A DNA stretch of 64,000 bases from Hirudinaria manillensis (lineage: Eukaryota; Annelida; Clitellata; Hirudinida; Hirudinidae), in assembly GCA_034509925.1 (NCBI GenBank), contig CM067529.1, positions 2,251,001 through 2,315,000 on the forward strand. The letters are read 5' to 3'. Positions 33,105-44,249 of the stretch are shown piece by piece (position 1 is the first letter of the stretch; the number at the start of each line of letters is the position of its first letter). The position numbers and the translations under genes were made by a program. Under the pieces are notes generated by a model. It ran no database searches and was not told the origin of the DNA. It saw nothing but the letters and a program-made list of their open reading frames with translations.

Positions 33105-36100
33105 GCTATTTGTTATTAAGTGGTTTGAACAGAACTTGGTCAAATTATGGTGAAAATACAATCATAATTACATGCCTGTAAAAGTTCCTATCATTATTTC
33201 TATAAGAAAAAGCTCAGTCTTTCAATATTGGCTTCAACGAAATTGAAGTTATTGGAAAAATCTGAAACCAATGACGGTGTTGGTGGTGGAAATAAAACAA
33301 GCAGAACTGAGGACAAGAAGGGTGGCGATCAGAACGAAAATGAGGGCGAGGTTCTTACGAGGGAATGCACGTGTCGTCTGCCTTTTTTCGCTCGTGGTTT
33401 TGTTCGAATGCTTTGTTAAGTAGCTTGGAAGTTGAGTTGCACAGGATTAATGGTTTCAAAGATTTCAGTTTATCAGTTTTTTTTTTAAATAAGTTCTAAT
33501 ATTTATTTTGCCCTTATTATGTTGTATTAGTTTTGCTTATTAATTTTTTTTTATAATAAGGGTTTTTAAAGATTTTTCATTCTAAAATCATTTTGTTTCA
33601 TCTGTTTTTAAAGCAAACCACAAACCTGGTTTATTTGAAACTCTAAGAGATTGCTTTTCCAAGCAATAATTTTTATTTCTATGTTTAACTTCATTGTGCT
33701 CAAAGATGATATTATAACACCTAGAAAAATAGTTAATAGTTAACACCTACAAATAGTTAATTAAATAATATTAATTTACAAATATTTAATTAAATAATAT
33801 TAATTTTGAAGAAATCATCAAAGAAACAAGAGGTAACCTCAGTGAGCAATGATCTTGAAGTAGATGAAGCAGTCCTGGAAAAGAAGGTGAAGATGATGAA
33901 CAGCAGTAAATCTTGCAAACAACTGCTTGGAGAATTGTATGCAGACAAGGAGTTCTTGGAGTCGATACTCAATGAAACTGGTGATCGAACATTTGAAGTT
34001 TAAAATGTTTTCTTTGCTTTAAATTAAATTTATTTATAATAAATGAATATTATCTTAAAAGAAACTTATTAATAGAATTAATAAAGAAATTAATCAATTG
34101 TAATTGATACTTTTACTGAATGTTATGAAATTTATAAATAAAAACAAAATAATTGCCAATCGGAAACATGTAAGGCATACAAATATCCTTAATGAATTCT
34201 TTTGATTGGCTCACAGAAATGGCAAACAACCAATCAGATGCGAACAAACAGATCCGTTCTCTGACGATCAAAGGACTGAACTTCCTCGGAACGAGGTCGG
34301 AATTTTGGCAGCAACAAAAACCTTTGTATTCAAGGAACCACGAAAAGGTTCTGAGGGAGCAGAGCTACCAAAGGAACAAAAGTGAAACACGATCTTTAGG
34401 CTGGATCGAAGAAGACCTGAAGTCTATAGAATACGGTGAGTGCCAATTAAAATGTTATAATTAATTATTATAATTATTATAATAATATGTATTTATATTA
34501 TATTAATATATCACATTATATTATTAATAGTTATATTATATATATAAAATTATATAAAATTAAATATATATTATATTAATATTATATATATTAATAATTA
34601 TATTATACATATAATTAATTTTTAAGTTGGAGTGCTGAATTACTTGTTGTTTAAATTGCAGCACAGTCTCAAGGCAGATACAGGGAAAGTCTGGAAAAGG
34701 CTCAGAAACTTTTAAATTCCTTGGAGAAGCTTCCGGATGGTGGATCTAAGATGGTGAAGGTGGCTACAATTTACAACCTCATGGGTAAAGCTTGCCTGGA
34801 ATTGGCAGACGACAAACAGGCCTTGAAGTGGTATCGATGTGAATACCAAGATGCAGTTAAGAAGTTGGTTACTCATTAGTTTGAATGGTTTTTAATGGAA
34901 GATGTTTGAAGATATCATAGAATATCTTTTGAAATATCTTATATATCACCAGTGGATTAATTTAAAATCATTTTGTAAATTATTATTTTTTGAATTTGTT
35001 TGTAAATTAGATTTAATTAATTTCTTTGGATTGGAAAGCTCTTGATACATTTGTGACAATTTCATGTTAGTAAGCTTCCGGAGTCTGAAAGGAAAGCATT
35101 AGAAAACATAGGAAGACTGCAAATGAAGATGGGAAATTTTAAGGAAGCATTGAAAGAGTTTGTTTTTATTTATTAAATGCATTAAATTGCATTAATTTGC
35201 TCAATCAATTGCATGCCTTACTTGATTGAAAATACATTTTTCCAGATTCCAGAAATGCTTCAAGAAAGAATCTTCTTCTGAAGATAAGTCGTGGCTCGTG
35301 TACGAAATGGGCAGATGTTGTTTTGAATTGGAAAAGTTTAGGAAGGCAGAAGAATTTGGAAAGAAGTGTTTGGAGTTTGCCAAAGAAGATTTTGATGAAC
35401 CTCAGCAACTGAAAGCCATAATACTCATTGGTCAATCACAAGGTGAATGAAGATCAAAATGTCTAAATTTTAATAAAAGCAAACCTTATTATTCATAAGT
35501 TTATGGTAATAGTTTATTTATTTATATTTTTTTAATTTACAATTTTAATGATTAATTAAAAGAAAAGTCAAGTCATTGATAATTTTTTTTTCTTTTTAAA
35601 TTCTTCAAACAAGAAAAGAGACATCAGAACCAGGAAGCCCTCAACAGCTACAAAGAGGCACTGGTTCTATGTCAGACGTTAGGAGATTCATCGGTCGAGG
35701 AAGTTGTTGAAAAAGCAATAAGCGACCTCGAGTTCAAAGTTCAAGGTCACGACGAGGGGGTTCACGAAGAAACTTCTGAAGATGATGATGATGATTCCTA
35801 TGATGAAGACGACTTTGATGATGAATGTGATGAAAACAAAATGGAGGGTGATGATGATGGTAATGATGGTGGTCGTGCCAACATGAGGGAAAGATTCTCC
35901 GCTGCTTCAACAAAGTCAGGACATGCTTCGAGCCAAATGTCTTCTTCTTATGGCAGGATTTCAAAAGAAGGTGCAACTTCATTAAAATACTTGCATAAAT
36001 TTATTAAATCGTAATAAATTATAAATAATAAATTATTTGTTTTAATTTGATTAAATGGCCTAGTTTATCATAAGCTGGTAAGCCTAAATGATAAATCTAT

Positions 36101-39100
36101 TTAATGAATTTTCACTTTAACTCCATAGAAATCTTTTTTTCTAACAATGGAAACCCTTATTAGTTCCAGCCAACGTCAAGAAGTGTCCACAAAATAAGGA
36201 TAACAAGACGTCTAAAGTTGCGAATAAAAATTCTAAGGAAAACAAAACATCAACCAATAAAAACAACTTAAAAAAGAATGAGAATTTAAAAAAAAGACCA
36301 AAGAATGGCAGCGACGATGGTGATAATGACGACGACGAAGATGAAGATGGCGTGAAGGGGCAGCGAAAGAAACTTCCAGAGATAGCAAGTAAAAAAACAA
36401 GTACGACTGGCTTTAAATAATAACATTGCCTTAGTAATCATCAAAGTCGACATTAATAAATATGTTTCATGAAATAAATTTAGCAGCAGATCTCAAAATG
36501 TTTAGCATGTTATTAATAACTAACTATTATTAATAGTTAACATTAATAATTGACATTAAAAGTTATATAACCATCTGCAGTCACCTATAACATCACCACA
36601 AAAACTGGCAACTTGTTTACTGCCGGCACCAAGTCCGACGTCACCGTGGTGATGTACGGAAAGTACGGAAAAACCGAAAGCATTTTGCTGACGAACCCGT
36701 ACAACAACCCCATCCCCTTCGAGCAGGGAAAGACCGACAAATTTATGGTCAAAGCTGCCGACGTTGGAAACGTGAGTCATCATCTGCACTTGGGGATCTT
36801 CATTAAAAAATTATTTCTTATGTGAAACTATGGTAAATTTATCGAACAATGTTTAATTAATGCTCATTAATGTCACATAGAATTTGGAATTGCATCTAAG
36901 AAATATAACTCGTGGTTTTATTTGTCTTTTGTATCTTTGATATACAAATACACATAATTATCATAGTTGAGGCTACAGCTTTCATAAGTTTTCACATTTA
37001 CTGATCATCATAATTTATTCACCATCCCTCTCTCTCTCTCTCCCCATTACCATATCCAGATCAAACAAATCAAGATTTTCCACGCCGGAACGCAGATGAA
37101 CGACGGATGGTTTCTGGAGGAAGCGAGTGTGACGTCACCGACGTTCGAAGAGATTTATTTCTTTTACGTCCACAGGTGGCTCAGCAAGTTCAACGAGGAC
37201 GGAAAGACGACGAGAACCTTCGAACCGACCAACGTTTCCATGAAGCCACCTGGTGAATTAAATTAATATTTCTTTCGTAAATTAATCCTATTAACGACAG
37301 CCAGTTAATAAAAATCTTCATTAATGCTAATTAGATGCAACAGTAAAGAAAATAATAATAATAATTAATTAATTCGAATTTCCATGAAGCCACCTGGTGA
37401 ATTAAATTAATATTTCTTTCGTAAATTAATCCTATTAACTACAGCCAGTTAATAAAATCTTCATCAATGCTAATTAGATGCAAAATAATAATAATTAATT
37501 CGAATTTCCATGAAGCCACCTGGTGAATTAAATTAATATTTCATTCTTAAATAATTCCTATTAGCAACAGTCAGTTCACAAAATCCTCATTAATGATGAT
37601 CAAATGCAATTAAAAATATAATATTAATAATTAATTCAAATTATGGTCATACAGTCGAGTACAGGATAACTCTTGTCAGTGGTTCCGGCTCCCAATTGGT
37701 CGGCGGAATCAACATTTTCCTCACGATCTTCGGTAAACATTTGAGGACGGACAAGATTCCCGTTCGTTTGAATCCAAACAACGTCGAATGTTCTGACGAG
37801 TCGTTTGTCGATAAAATCAAAGTCAAAGGAACCGACGTCAAGAAGGTCGTCGAGGATTTGTGTTTCATCAGATGACATTTTAAGATTAATTCTTGTCGAG
37901 ATCCTAGGCCTGATAGGACAGCAATCTCTGATTGCTATTCAGTTATTCTGTTTTGATATTCAAATCATAATTATATATTTATATATGTAAATATTACAAG
38001 CTCTTTCAGTTATGATGTCACCAGTTCAAATATATTTACCTTTTGCTCCACAGATAACCAGGATAAAAGTTGGTTTGGATAACCTCAGACCACATTCAAA
38101 ATGGCTTCTTGAGGAAGTGAGAGTAAAGCATTTAGGCAAGACCTACTCATTCCAGGCAGACAGATGGTTTGACAAGAACTCGAAGGAAGGATCGTTTGAA
38201 GAAGAACTAAAGCCAACGAGTGTGTCGGATAAAAGTAGGAAGAAATTAATTTCTTCTCGAGAATCTGTGGTCACAATCAATGTTTTTCACAATATAAATA
38301 GATTATAATCTATTATTATTATAATATTATTAAAGAATAATTATTCTTTATTATTCTACAAAAATTCATTTTAAGACTCACAGCCAGAAAATACTGCCTC
38401 AAAGCAAACAAAGGGCTCCAGAAAAGCTGCACCATGCAAGTCTGATGCCAGTGACAGAGACAATGACGACGATGATGATTATGATGATGGCGGCAAAACT
38501 GGTGGTAATAAAGGCAAATCTGGTGAAGGAATTAAAAAAAGCTGCATAGAAAAAAATAGTTCAGTTGCAAAGGAAAATAGAAATGGATCCAAAAAATCTG
38601 GAGCACAAAAGAAGAAAAGTTTGATTTTGATTTTCAAAAATAATATTTTTCCAAGTCTCTTTATTTTGAAGCCATGGATTGTTCATATTGTGTATATCAG
38701 CAATTTGTTTGGCAGGACATCATTGTCATGATAATCATTATCAACATAATTTTTTTGTTTTTTTTAGAAGTGCTGTACACCGTGGAGGTAAAGACGGGCG
38801 AGAAGGCAGGTTCGGGAACGGATGCAGACGTATTTGTGGTTCTGTTTGGCAACAAGGCAACCTCCTCAAAGTTTGTTCTGAGGGGAAGTTCTGACAAGAA
38901 TGCTTTCCAGAGGGGAGCACTTGATGTTTTTCAGCTGGAATGCGACGACGTCGGAGATGTTGGTGATCTTTTAAGATGATGGATGGTTAAGATGTTCATT
39001 GACAAAATTATTTTTTATGTGATTTTGAAAGAATTAATTTATGAAATTTACGATTTTTGAAATTTTATTTTTTTTATTGAAATTATTTTTAATACAGACC

Positions 39101-39479
39101 TCAGCATTATTTAAAGGCAATATTTTAAAGTTAATTAAAATATTTTAATTTAAAAATATTAAAATATATTTCATTCAACTTTGAAGATATTAAAGATCAA
39201 GATTGGACATGAAGGTTCGAGCAGAAATCAAGGATGGTTCGTTGAGTCCGTTAGGATTTCAACCGAGAAGAAGAATTGTCTTTTTAAAGTCGGAAAGTGG
39301 TTCAACAAGGACAAGGGAGATGGAAAAACAAGCAGATGTTTGAAGCCACTTTTAGTCCCTGCATTGAAATTGAAAAATTTGAAAGAAAAAGATTCCAAAA
39401 ATCACAAGAAAGGAGAAAAGAAAAAACAGCAAGAGGATAATAAGGCACCTATTACTACTAGCGATGATGGTGATGGTAG

Positions 39480-39519
<40 letters not shown>

Positions 39520-41292
39520 AATGAAGATGACTTTGAAAAAGATGAAGGAGGATCTGGTGAGAAACATCACCAATTGAGCAACGATGAAGTTGATGACATA
39601 CAAAACGATGAAAGTAAACAAACTGAAAGTACGATTGCAGAACAAGTTCAAAGTGAGGAAACCTGCCGAATAGAAATAAGTTTTATTTGATTTAATAATA
39701 AAATAAATCCCGAAATGTCAGCTTACAAACTTATGAGAATAACTTCCATGAGAATAATAATAATAATAATGATAATAATAATAATAATAACAACAGTAAT
39801 AATAATATAATTACAACAAAACACAAATTATCCAATTAAATTCAATTGAATTTAAAATTAAATCTTATTCAGCCTCGTACAAGATAGAGGTGAAGACAGG
39901 AACACGTCTCGGGGCAGGAACGGATTCAAACGTTTTCATCTTCATCGAAGGAGACAAAGGAAAGTCAGAAAAAATACTTTTGGACAAAAAATCATCTGAC
40001 GAAAAATCAGAACAACTCTTTGAGAGGGGACAGACCAATTGCTTTACAGTGAAAGATAAAGATGTTGGAAATGTACGAACTGGATTAGCAAAAAAGCAAT
40101 TATAATTTTAAAATTAAAAAAAAAAACACACATGTCGATAAATAAATATCTTGAATTTGTTAAATTATCCTTTGACTAGTTAATCTCTTTTAATCATTTG
40201 CAGATAACTGGCGTCCTGATTGGCCACGACGGAACAGGTTTTGGGGCAGGATGGTTCTTGGAAGATCTAAATATAGAATCGGCATCCACGGGGGAGGTAT
40301 ATCATTTCCACGTCTGTCAGTGGTTTGACAAGAAAGAGGGCGATGGAATGATTGAAAGGCATTTGTTGCCCTCAGCACCAGGTTAATGAATATTCGTCAA
40401 TTTGTTATTAAGTTAGATGCAAATGGGTAAATTCTAGTTGTATTTGTGTTTTATTGTTACTTTTCATGCAGATAAATCTATTTCTGCTGAAGTTCAAAAT
40501 CTAAAAAATTCTTCGTCTCCGGACAACAACGAAGAATTGAGTTCAAGGAGCGAACATTCAAGAAAAGGTTTTGTCGAAGGAAACTTGTTTACATTTAATT
40601 TAAAAGCCTGTCCTATTATTCGTGTAATATTCGTTAATTTCAATTCCAGTAACATACGACGTGGTGACCAAAACTGGAAGCAAACTCGGAGCGGGAACGG
40701 ATGCAAACGTTTACATCGTTCTGATCGGGGAAGACAAGCAGACCGAGAGGATTTATTTGAAGGACATAAAAAAAGGAGACAAAACCTTTGAACGGAACAG
40801 CGAAGATGATTTTCAGTTAGAAGCAGATGATGTTGGAAAGGTTTGCAAGGGAAATGTTTAGATTTTATAAAAAAAAAAATATATATGTATCTCAGAAATG
40901 CATTAAAGTTTTCTAGTGACACTAAATATTAATGTATGTTGTTGATTAAACTATTGAAATGATTTTATTTAATTTTAATCGGAGCATTCTTTCTTGTCTG
41001 GTGTGCCATCTTATCATTTAATAATGAAACATATCAAATTTAAAGATTCAGAAAGTAATTGTTGGAAATGATGGAGAAAATGTGGGCTCAGGATGGTTTG
41101 TGGACAGCATTAAAGTGAGCGACAAATCTACCAACGAGATGTTCACATTTGAAATCAATGATTGGATTGATAAAAATGAAAAAGAACTTGAGCCAACTTC
41201 AGTGGAGGTGAGTCCTATTTGTTTCAAACTTTGAAATAATTCCTAATGACAAATAAATATTTTTAAATGTTCCGTTTCAGAAAATGGAGTGA
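32047..41292 (+). CDS. ODAD4: ODAD4/TTC25-like TPR protein fused in frame to five PLAT domains (1546 aa)
   Basis: Twenty-five exons keep one frame from ATG 32047 to TGA 41292. Exons 1-11 (32047-35970) match outer dynein arm docking subunit ODAD4. Landmarks are N-terminal TPRs (ALIFYHRGRKLRPEM), SKSCKQLLGELYADKEFLE, IKGLNFLGTRSEFWQQQKP, ALENIGRLQMKMGNFKEAL and WLVYEMGRCCFELEKF, followed by an acidic tail (residues about 515-633). Exon 12 (36170-36388) is a Lys/Asp-rich linker. Residues 707-1543 hold five PLAT/LH2 domains of the LOXHD1 type (pattern YxVxTKTGxxxGAGTDAxV and GWFxxxVxV). Lys/Asp-rich linkers separate domains 2-3, 3-4 and 4-5. Human ODAD4 has no PLAT domains. A fusion of docking protein with lipid- or protein-binding PLATs is my reading. 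Two adjacent genes remain possible, because an alternative stop exists at 36012. Confidence 0.8.
36012..36018 (+). terminator. Alternative stop and intronic poly(A) signal at the ODAD4-PLAT junction
   Basis: If the intron after 35970 is not removed, the frame continues for 13 more codons and ends at TAA 36012-36014. That stop overlaps AATAAA at 36013-36018 (TAATAAA). Use of this site would produce a self-contained ODAD4 protein without PLAT domains. Confidence 0.5.
36581..37252 (+). other. PLAT domain 1 (exons 36581-36771 and 37060-37252)
   Basis: This is the first PLAT/LH2 repeat. The first half-exon gives the strands TYNITTKTGNLFTAGTKSDV and ESILLTNP, and ends at AADVGN on a phase-0 intron. 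The second half-exon gives IKQIKIFHAG, GWFLEEASV, FYVHRWLSK and the closing FEPTNVSMKPP, ending in phase 1. All five repeats share this split. Confidence 0.85.
37235..37640 (+). repeat. Three tandem copies of an exon-end/intron-start segment
   Basis: The last 18 coding bases of PLAT exon 14 plus its donor and the following intron sequence (TTTCCATGAAGCCACCTGGT...) recur at 37379 and 37505, with periods of 144 and 126 bases. Each copy carries the donor CCTG|GTGAAT, so two decoy donors lie inside the intron. Divergence increases toward the third copy. Confidence 0.85.
37655..38234 (+). other. PLAT domain 2 (exons 37655-37845 and 38054-38234)
   Basis: The second PLAT repeat (VEYRITLVSGSGSQLVGGIN; KVKGTDVKK; ITRIKVGLDN; WLLEEVRVKH; ADRWFDKNSKEG) lacks the usual GTDA calcium-loop signature (GGIN instead). 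It is therefore the most divergent of the five. It is followed by a separate linker exon (38376-38618) rich in Lys, Asp and Gly. Confidence 0.8.
38768..39679 (+). other. PLAT domain 3 with a long poly-Asp linker in its second exon
   Basis: Exons 38768-38958 and 39187-39679 encode a well-conserved PLAT repeat (LYTVEVKTGEKAGSGTDADV; CDDVGD; ILKIKIGHEGSS; GWFVESVRIS; GKWFNKDKGDG). The second exon runs on for about 110 further codons of Lys-rich and then Asp/Glu-rich sequence. This includes an uninterrupted (GAT)n run coding 13 Asp residues near 39481-39519. The repeat-like DNA inside coding sequence suggests length polymorphism. Confidence 0.8.
39873..40381 (+). other. PLAT domain 4 (exons 39873-40072 and 40204-40381)
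   Basis: The fourth PLAT repeat has the complete motif set: SYKIEVKTGTRLGAGTDSNV, TVKDKDVGN, ITGVLIGHDGTG, GWFLEDLNI and CQWFDKKEGDG. It is followed by a small Ser/Asn/Glu-rich linker exon (40472-40567). Confidence 0.85.
40650..41207 (+). other. PLAT domain 5 (exons 40650-40840 and 41046-41207)
   Basis: The last PLAT repeat reads TYDVVTKTGSKLGAGTDANV, EADDVGK, IQKVIVGNDGEN, GWFVDSIKVS and NDWIDKNEKE. A final 12-base exon (41281-41292) adds KME and the stop. AATAAA at 41548 fits as the poly(A) signal. Confidence 0.85.
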
Positions 41293-41808
41293 CCAAAAAA
41301 TATTTGTGAATTTAATTAATAAAGTTAACGGTTTCAATCAAGAAATGTAATATAACTGAGTTGTAATGGATCTTTAATAAGCTTCAAGTATACAAATTAT
41401 CATGACCTGTTGAGAGGATATTTTCAGTTTTAATAATTACTTTTACTTTTGTATCGTGTTTGTTTTATAAATATTAATTTGCTTTTAAGAAGTGATGCCT
41501 CATGCCAGACAGAACTCAATACAATGAACTTCTGATGAAATCTTTCAAATAAAGCGTGTGATGAATTTAAATTTATTTAAAGTAAAGAATTCAGATAATT
41601 TAGGTCGGGGTTGCAACGACAAACCGCCCAATTTCATCTTTTTCAGGACAGAGTTTAGCGGGTGTCAAAATAAATGGCAGGGGACTGATTTTTTTTTAAT
41701 TTATTATTGAAAGCAAACATTTTACTTTACATGATCACTAATTACGACATGGCAAAGCTAGAATTTTCACAAATCACAAAAATAACCGAGAATTAATCAA
41801 CTAAGATC
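41293..41808. other. Convergent 3' region between the PLAT gene and the calponin-type gene
   Basis: The region contains the plus-strand poly(A) signal at 41548-41553 and the 3' UTRs of both genes. No further gene is seen. Confidence 0.45.
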
Positions 41809-43645
41809 TTAATCTTGGTCTGGTTTTGGAGGCGGGACACCCTCATAAAATTGAGGAAAGCCTCTTGAATTGGCCTGCAATAAGATAAAGACTCGAGTTC
41901 GATATTGTCAGTTCACATTAGTCTTTTGCTATGTTGTGTTATGTCATATTGTTTTATTGCTACACTTACGGCTTTCCCAAGTTGGTTGAGGCAGTTTAAG
42001 ACGCTCAACATTTGACTTTTCCTTCCTTCGTAAAGATCGGACGACTGGAAAAGACAATTCTCTGGGACTCCGTAATTTTTGGCAGCAACGCAGAAGTTGT
42101 CGATGTTGGCGATAGCAACGAAGCTGGATTTAACGGTCTTACGAAATGTGACTTTTGGCAATCCAATGTGTTCCAGAAGTTTGTTAATTAACCTTCAAAA
42201 GTGGCACTTGGTTAAACATCCACGATTGATATACATTTCTTTAGAGAAGCCACCCAAATAAATGTATTTAAGTTTAAATCGAGTAGGAAAAATATGAACG
42301 CTGATTACTTGCAGAGGACGGAGCCATCTTTCAGCAGGGCATGAATGGCACGGTAGTCATAAACGCCGTTCTGAAAATGAAATGGCCTACAGTTAAAAGA
42401 AGGAATCCAAAGTACGATGGAAAACGATTTTCACCGACAGGTGGATTGGCTTCCACTCCAGCTATCCTGATCACCCAATCGATGATCTTCTGAGGCATAC
42501 CCAACTCCTCCTCTTTCTCGTACCTCTGGAAATAAAAATGCGCTTCAAAAATGAATTACTCGTCTGCTTGTGTTTGTGCCATAACTGATTTTATGTGTCG
42601 GCTGCGAAAGACACTGTGTTTTATTTTTTTAAGAGCGAATTTGTTACTGAAGAAGCAGTTGCTTTGGTAGCATATCTTTTTCAGTTCTGAGGATTGTAAA
42701 TTATACGGTAGCGAGAAAATTTTTTTTCAGACAGAATCTCGAGTCTTGGACCTACAGTGTTTTCGTAGGAAACTGAAATGGTCAATAATATTTGATAATC
42801 GTGGCTCACGCTCAGTATGCATAATTTTTAGCTGGAATTTATTATTTATAATATGTCTGAGAGACGCTGCTATTAATTCGCATCCAAGCAAAGTTTTAGC
42901 TGGCATTCCTTGAATACGGCCCACAACAAATTCTTACTCAAGGAAACAGCAAATATCAGAATTCGAAGCATTGTGAGCGATCCCCTAATCATTTATTTTT
43001 AATGATAAAGAATATCGATAACTGGAAATTGTTAATAGATGATGCACGAAAATTCTTAATTAAGGATGGAAAAATCTTCGTTATCAATGCAATCCTTCTT
43101 TTGGTATTCCCCAAATATGTCTCGAAATTTATTAAAAGCGAGAAATCAAAAATTAATAACCTGAAAGCCAAGTGCAAAATATTCTCAAACCAAGGAAAGT
43201 GTTTTAGGTTTGTAACAAAGTTACTTTGTGCATAAAAACACCCGAAAAGTATTTAGTGTTGAAACGTGAGAAGTGACAAAATAAACTGAAGGGCTAACCG
43301 AGATTGTGGTTCATTATAACAGATTAACCACTAAGCGAAAGATAATTTGAAGGAAAAATTAAATAATGAACAAAATAGACTCTGAAATATCCCTTTGCAT
43401 TCTTAAAAACTCAGCAAAATCTAACATAAAAAATAACGATCCTACTTAAAATCATTGACACTCGTTTAACTTAGATCCGAATTTCTCAAACTGCCGATAT
43501 GTTTTACATTTGCTCCAGCTAAGGTATTAATTATATTAATTAAGCACCGTTAAAGTATGCACAATATAAGATAATATGTGTTTACCCTCTGCAATTTCAT
43601 TTCCAACTCCAAAGCATCACCAGCCCTTCCAGCCCTCAGAGACAT
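41809..43645 (-). CDS. Single calponin-homology-domain muscle protein (transgelin/calponin/myophilin type)
   Basis: This is an actin-associated smooth-muscle-type protein. Exons 43586-43645, 42439-42525, 42309-42370, 41970-42192 and 41809-41874 join in phase to 165 residues. A type-3 CH domain is evident: RYEKEEELGMPQKIIDWVIR, LLKDGSVLCKLINKLL, IANIDNFCVAAKNYGVPENC, LFQSSDLYEGRKSQMLSVLN and CLNQLGKAAN. The C-terminus is short (GFPQFYEGVPPPKPDQD), and no CLIK/calponin repeat (GTNxGA type) is present. This favours transgelin/Mp20/myophilin-like proteins over full calponins. Intron 1 is about 1 kb and holds only low-complexity open frames. Confidence 0.92.
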
Positions 43646-44249
43646 GACAACTTATCGAAAAGTTGAAATTAATTATTATTAATAGCGATTAACTTTCACC
43701 TGAAGATAAAATTCTAGGAAAATCGTATACTTGTGTATTCAGAAATCCGAGACAAGAAAAATCTTTAGCCTTGCGGGCGCGATACTTTTTAGCAGGAGTT
43801 AGCAATCTCTTGTTGGCAACAGTAAGCTATTTCCAAGTGCGTCTATTTATATATTCCAGAGTACATACCATACCTGCATCATTCGATAATGGAGCTCCAT
43901 CATTGCTGGTACTAGTGATTCATTCCACAAGTGCTATTAATGCTTATGTTAAAATTCTTTGATGGATGTTTAATGGGTGGAATTTCATTTTGAGTCCAAA
44001 ATTCGTTGGTCGATCAAGTGCTAGCAGAGCGCTACCATATAATTTAATAGCCTAGTGATAGGCCATAACATAGCGATTAGCAATTACAAATATTTATAAA
44101 TGGTTCTTCACAAACATTACCTTATTTAAGACTTTAGTTTAGGTAGGATTAACATAAAATATGTTTCAAATAAATCAATTATTATGTAAACATTCAGTAT
44201 CTTTGTTAACCGGTTACTTTTGTTTTCATTTAAACAAAAACATAAGAAA
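43646..44249. promoter_or_regulatory. Divergent 5' region between the calponin-type gene and TTC5
   Basis: Six hundred bases with no supported exon lie here. A 63-codon open frame at 43771 shows no family resemblance. It presumably holds both promoters. Confidence 0.3.

Noticed and set aside
43002-43235. Overlapping frames on both strands in the first intron of the calponin-type gene
   Set aside because: Lys/Ile/Asn-rich composition typical of AT-rich non-coding DNA; no family match.
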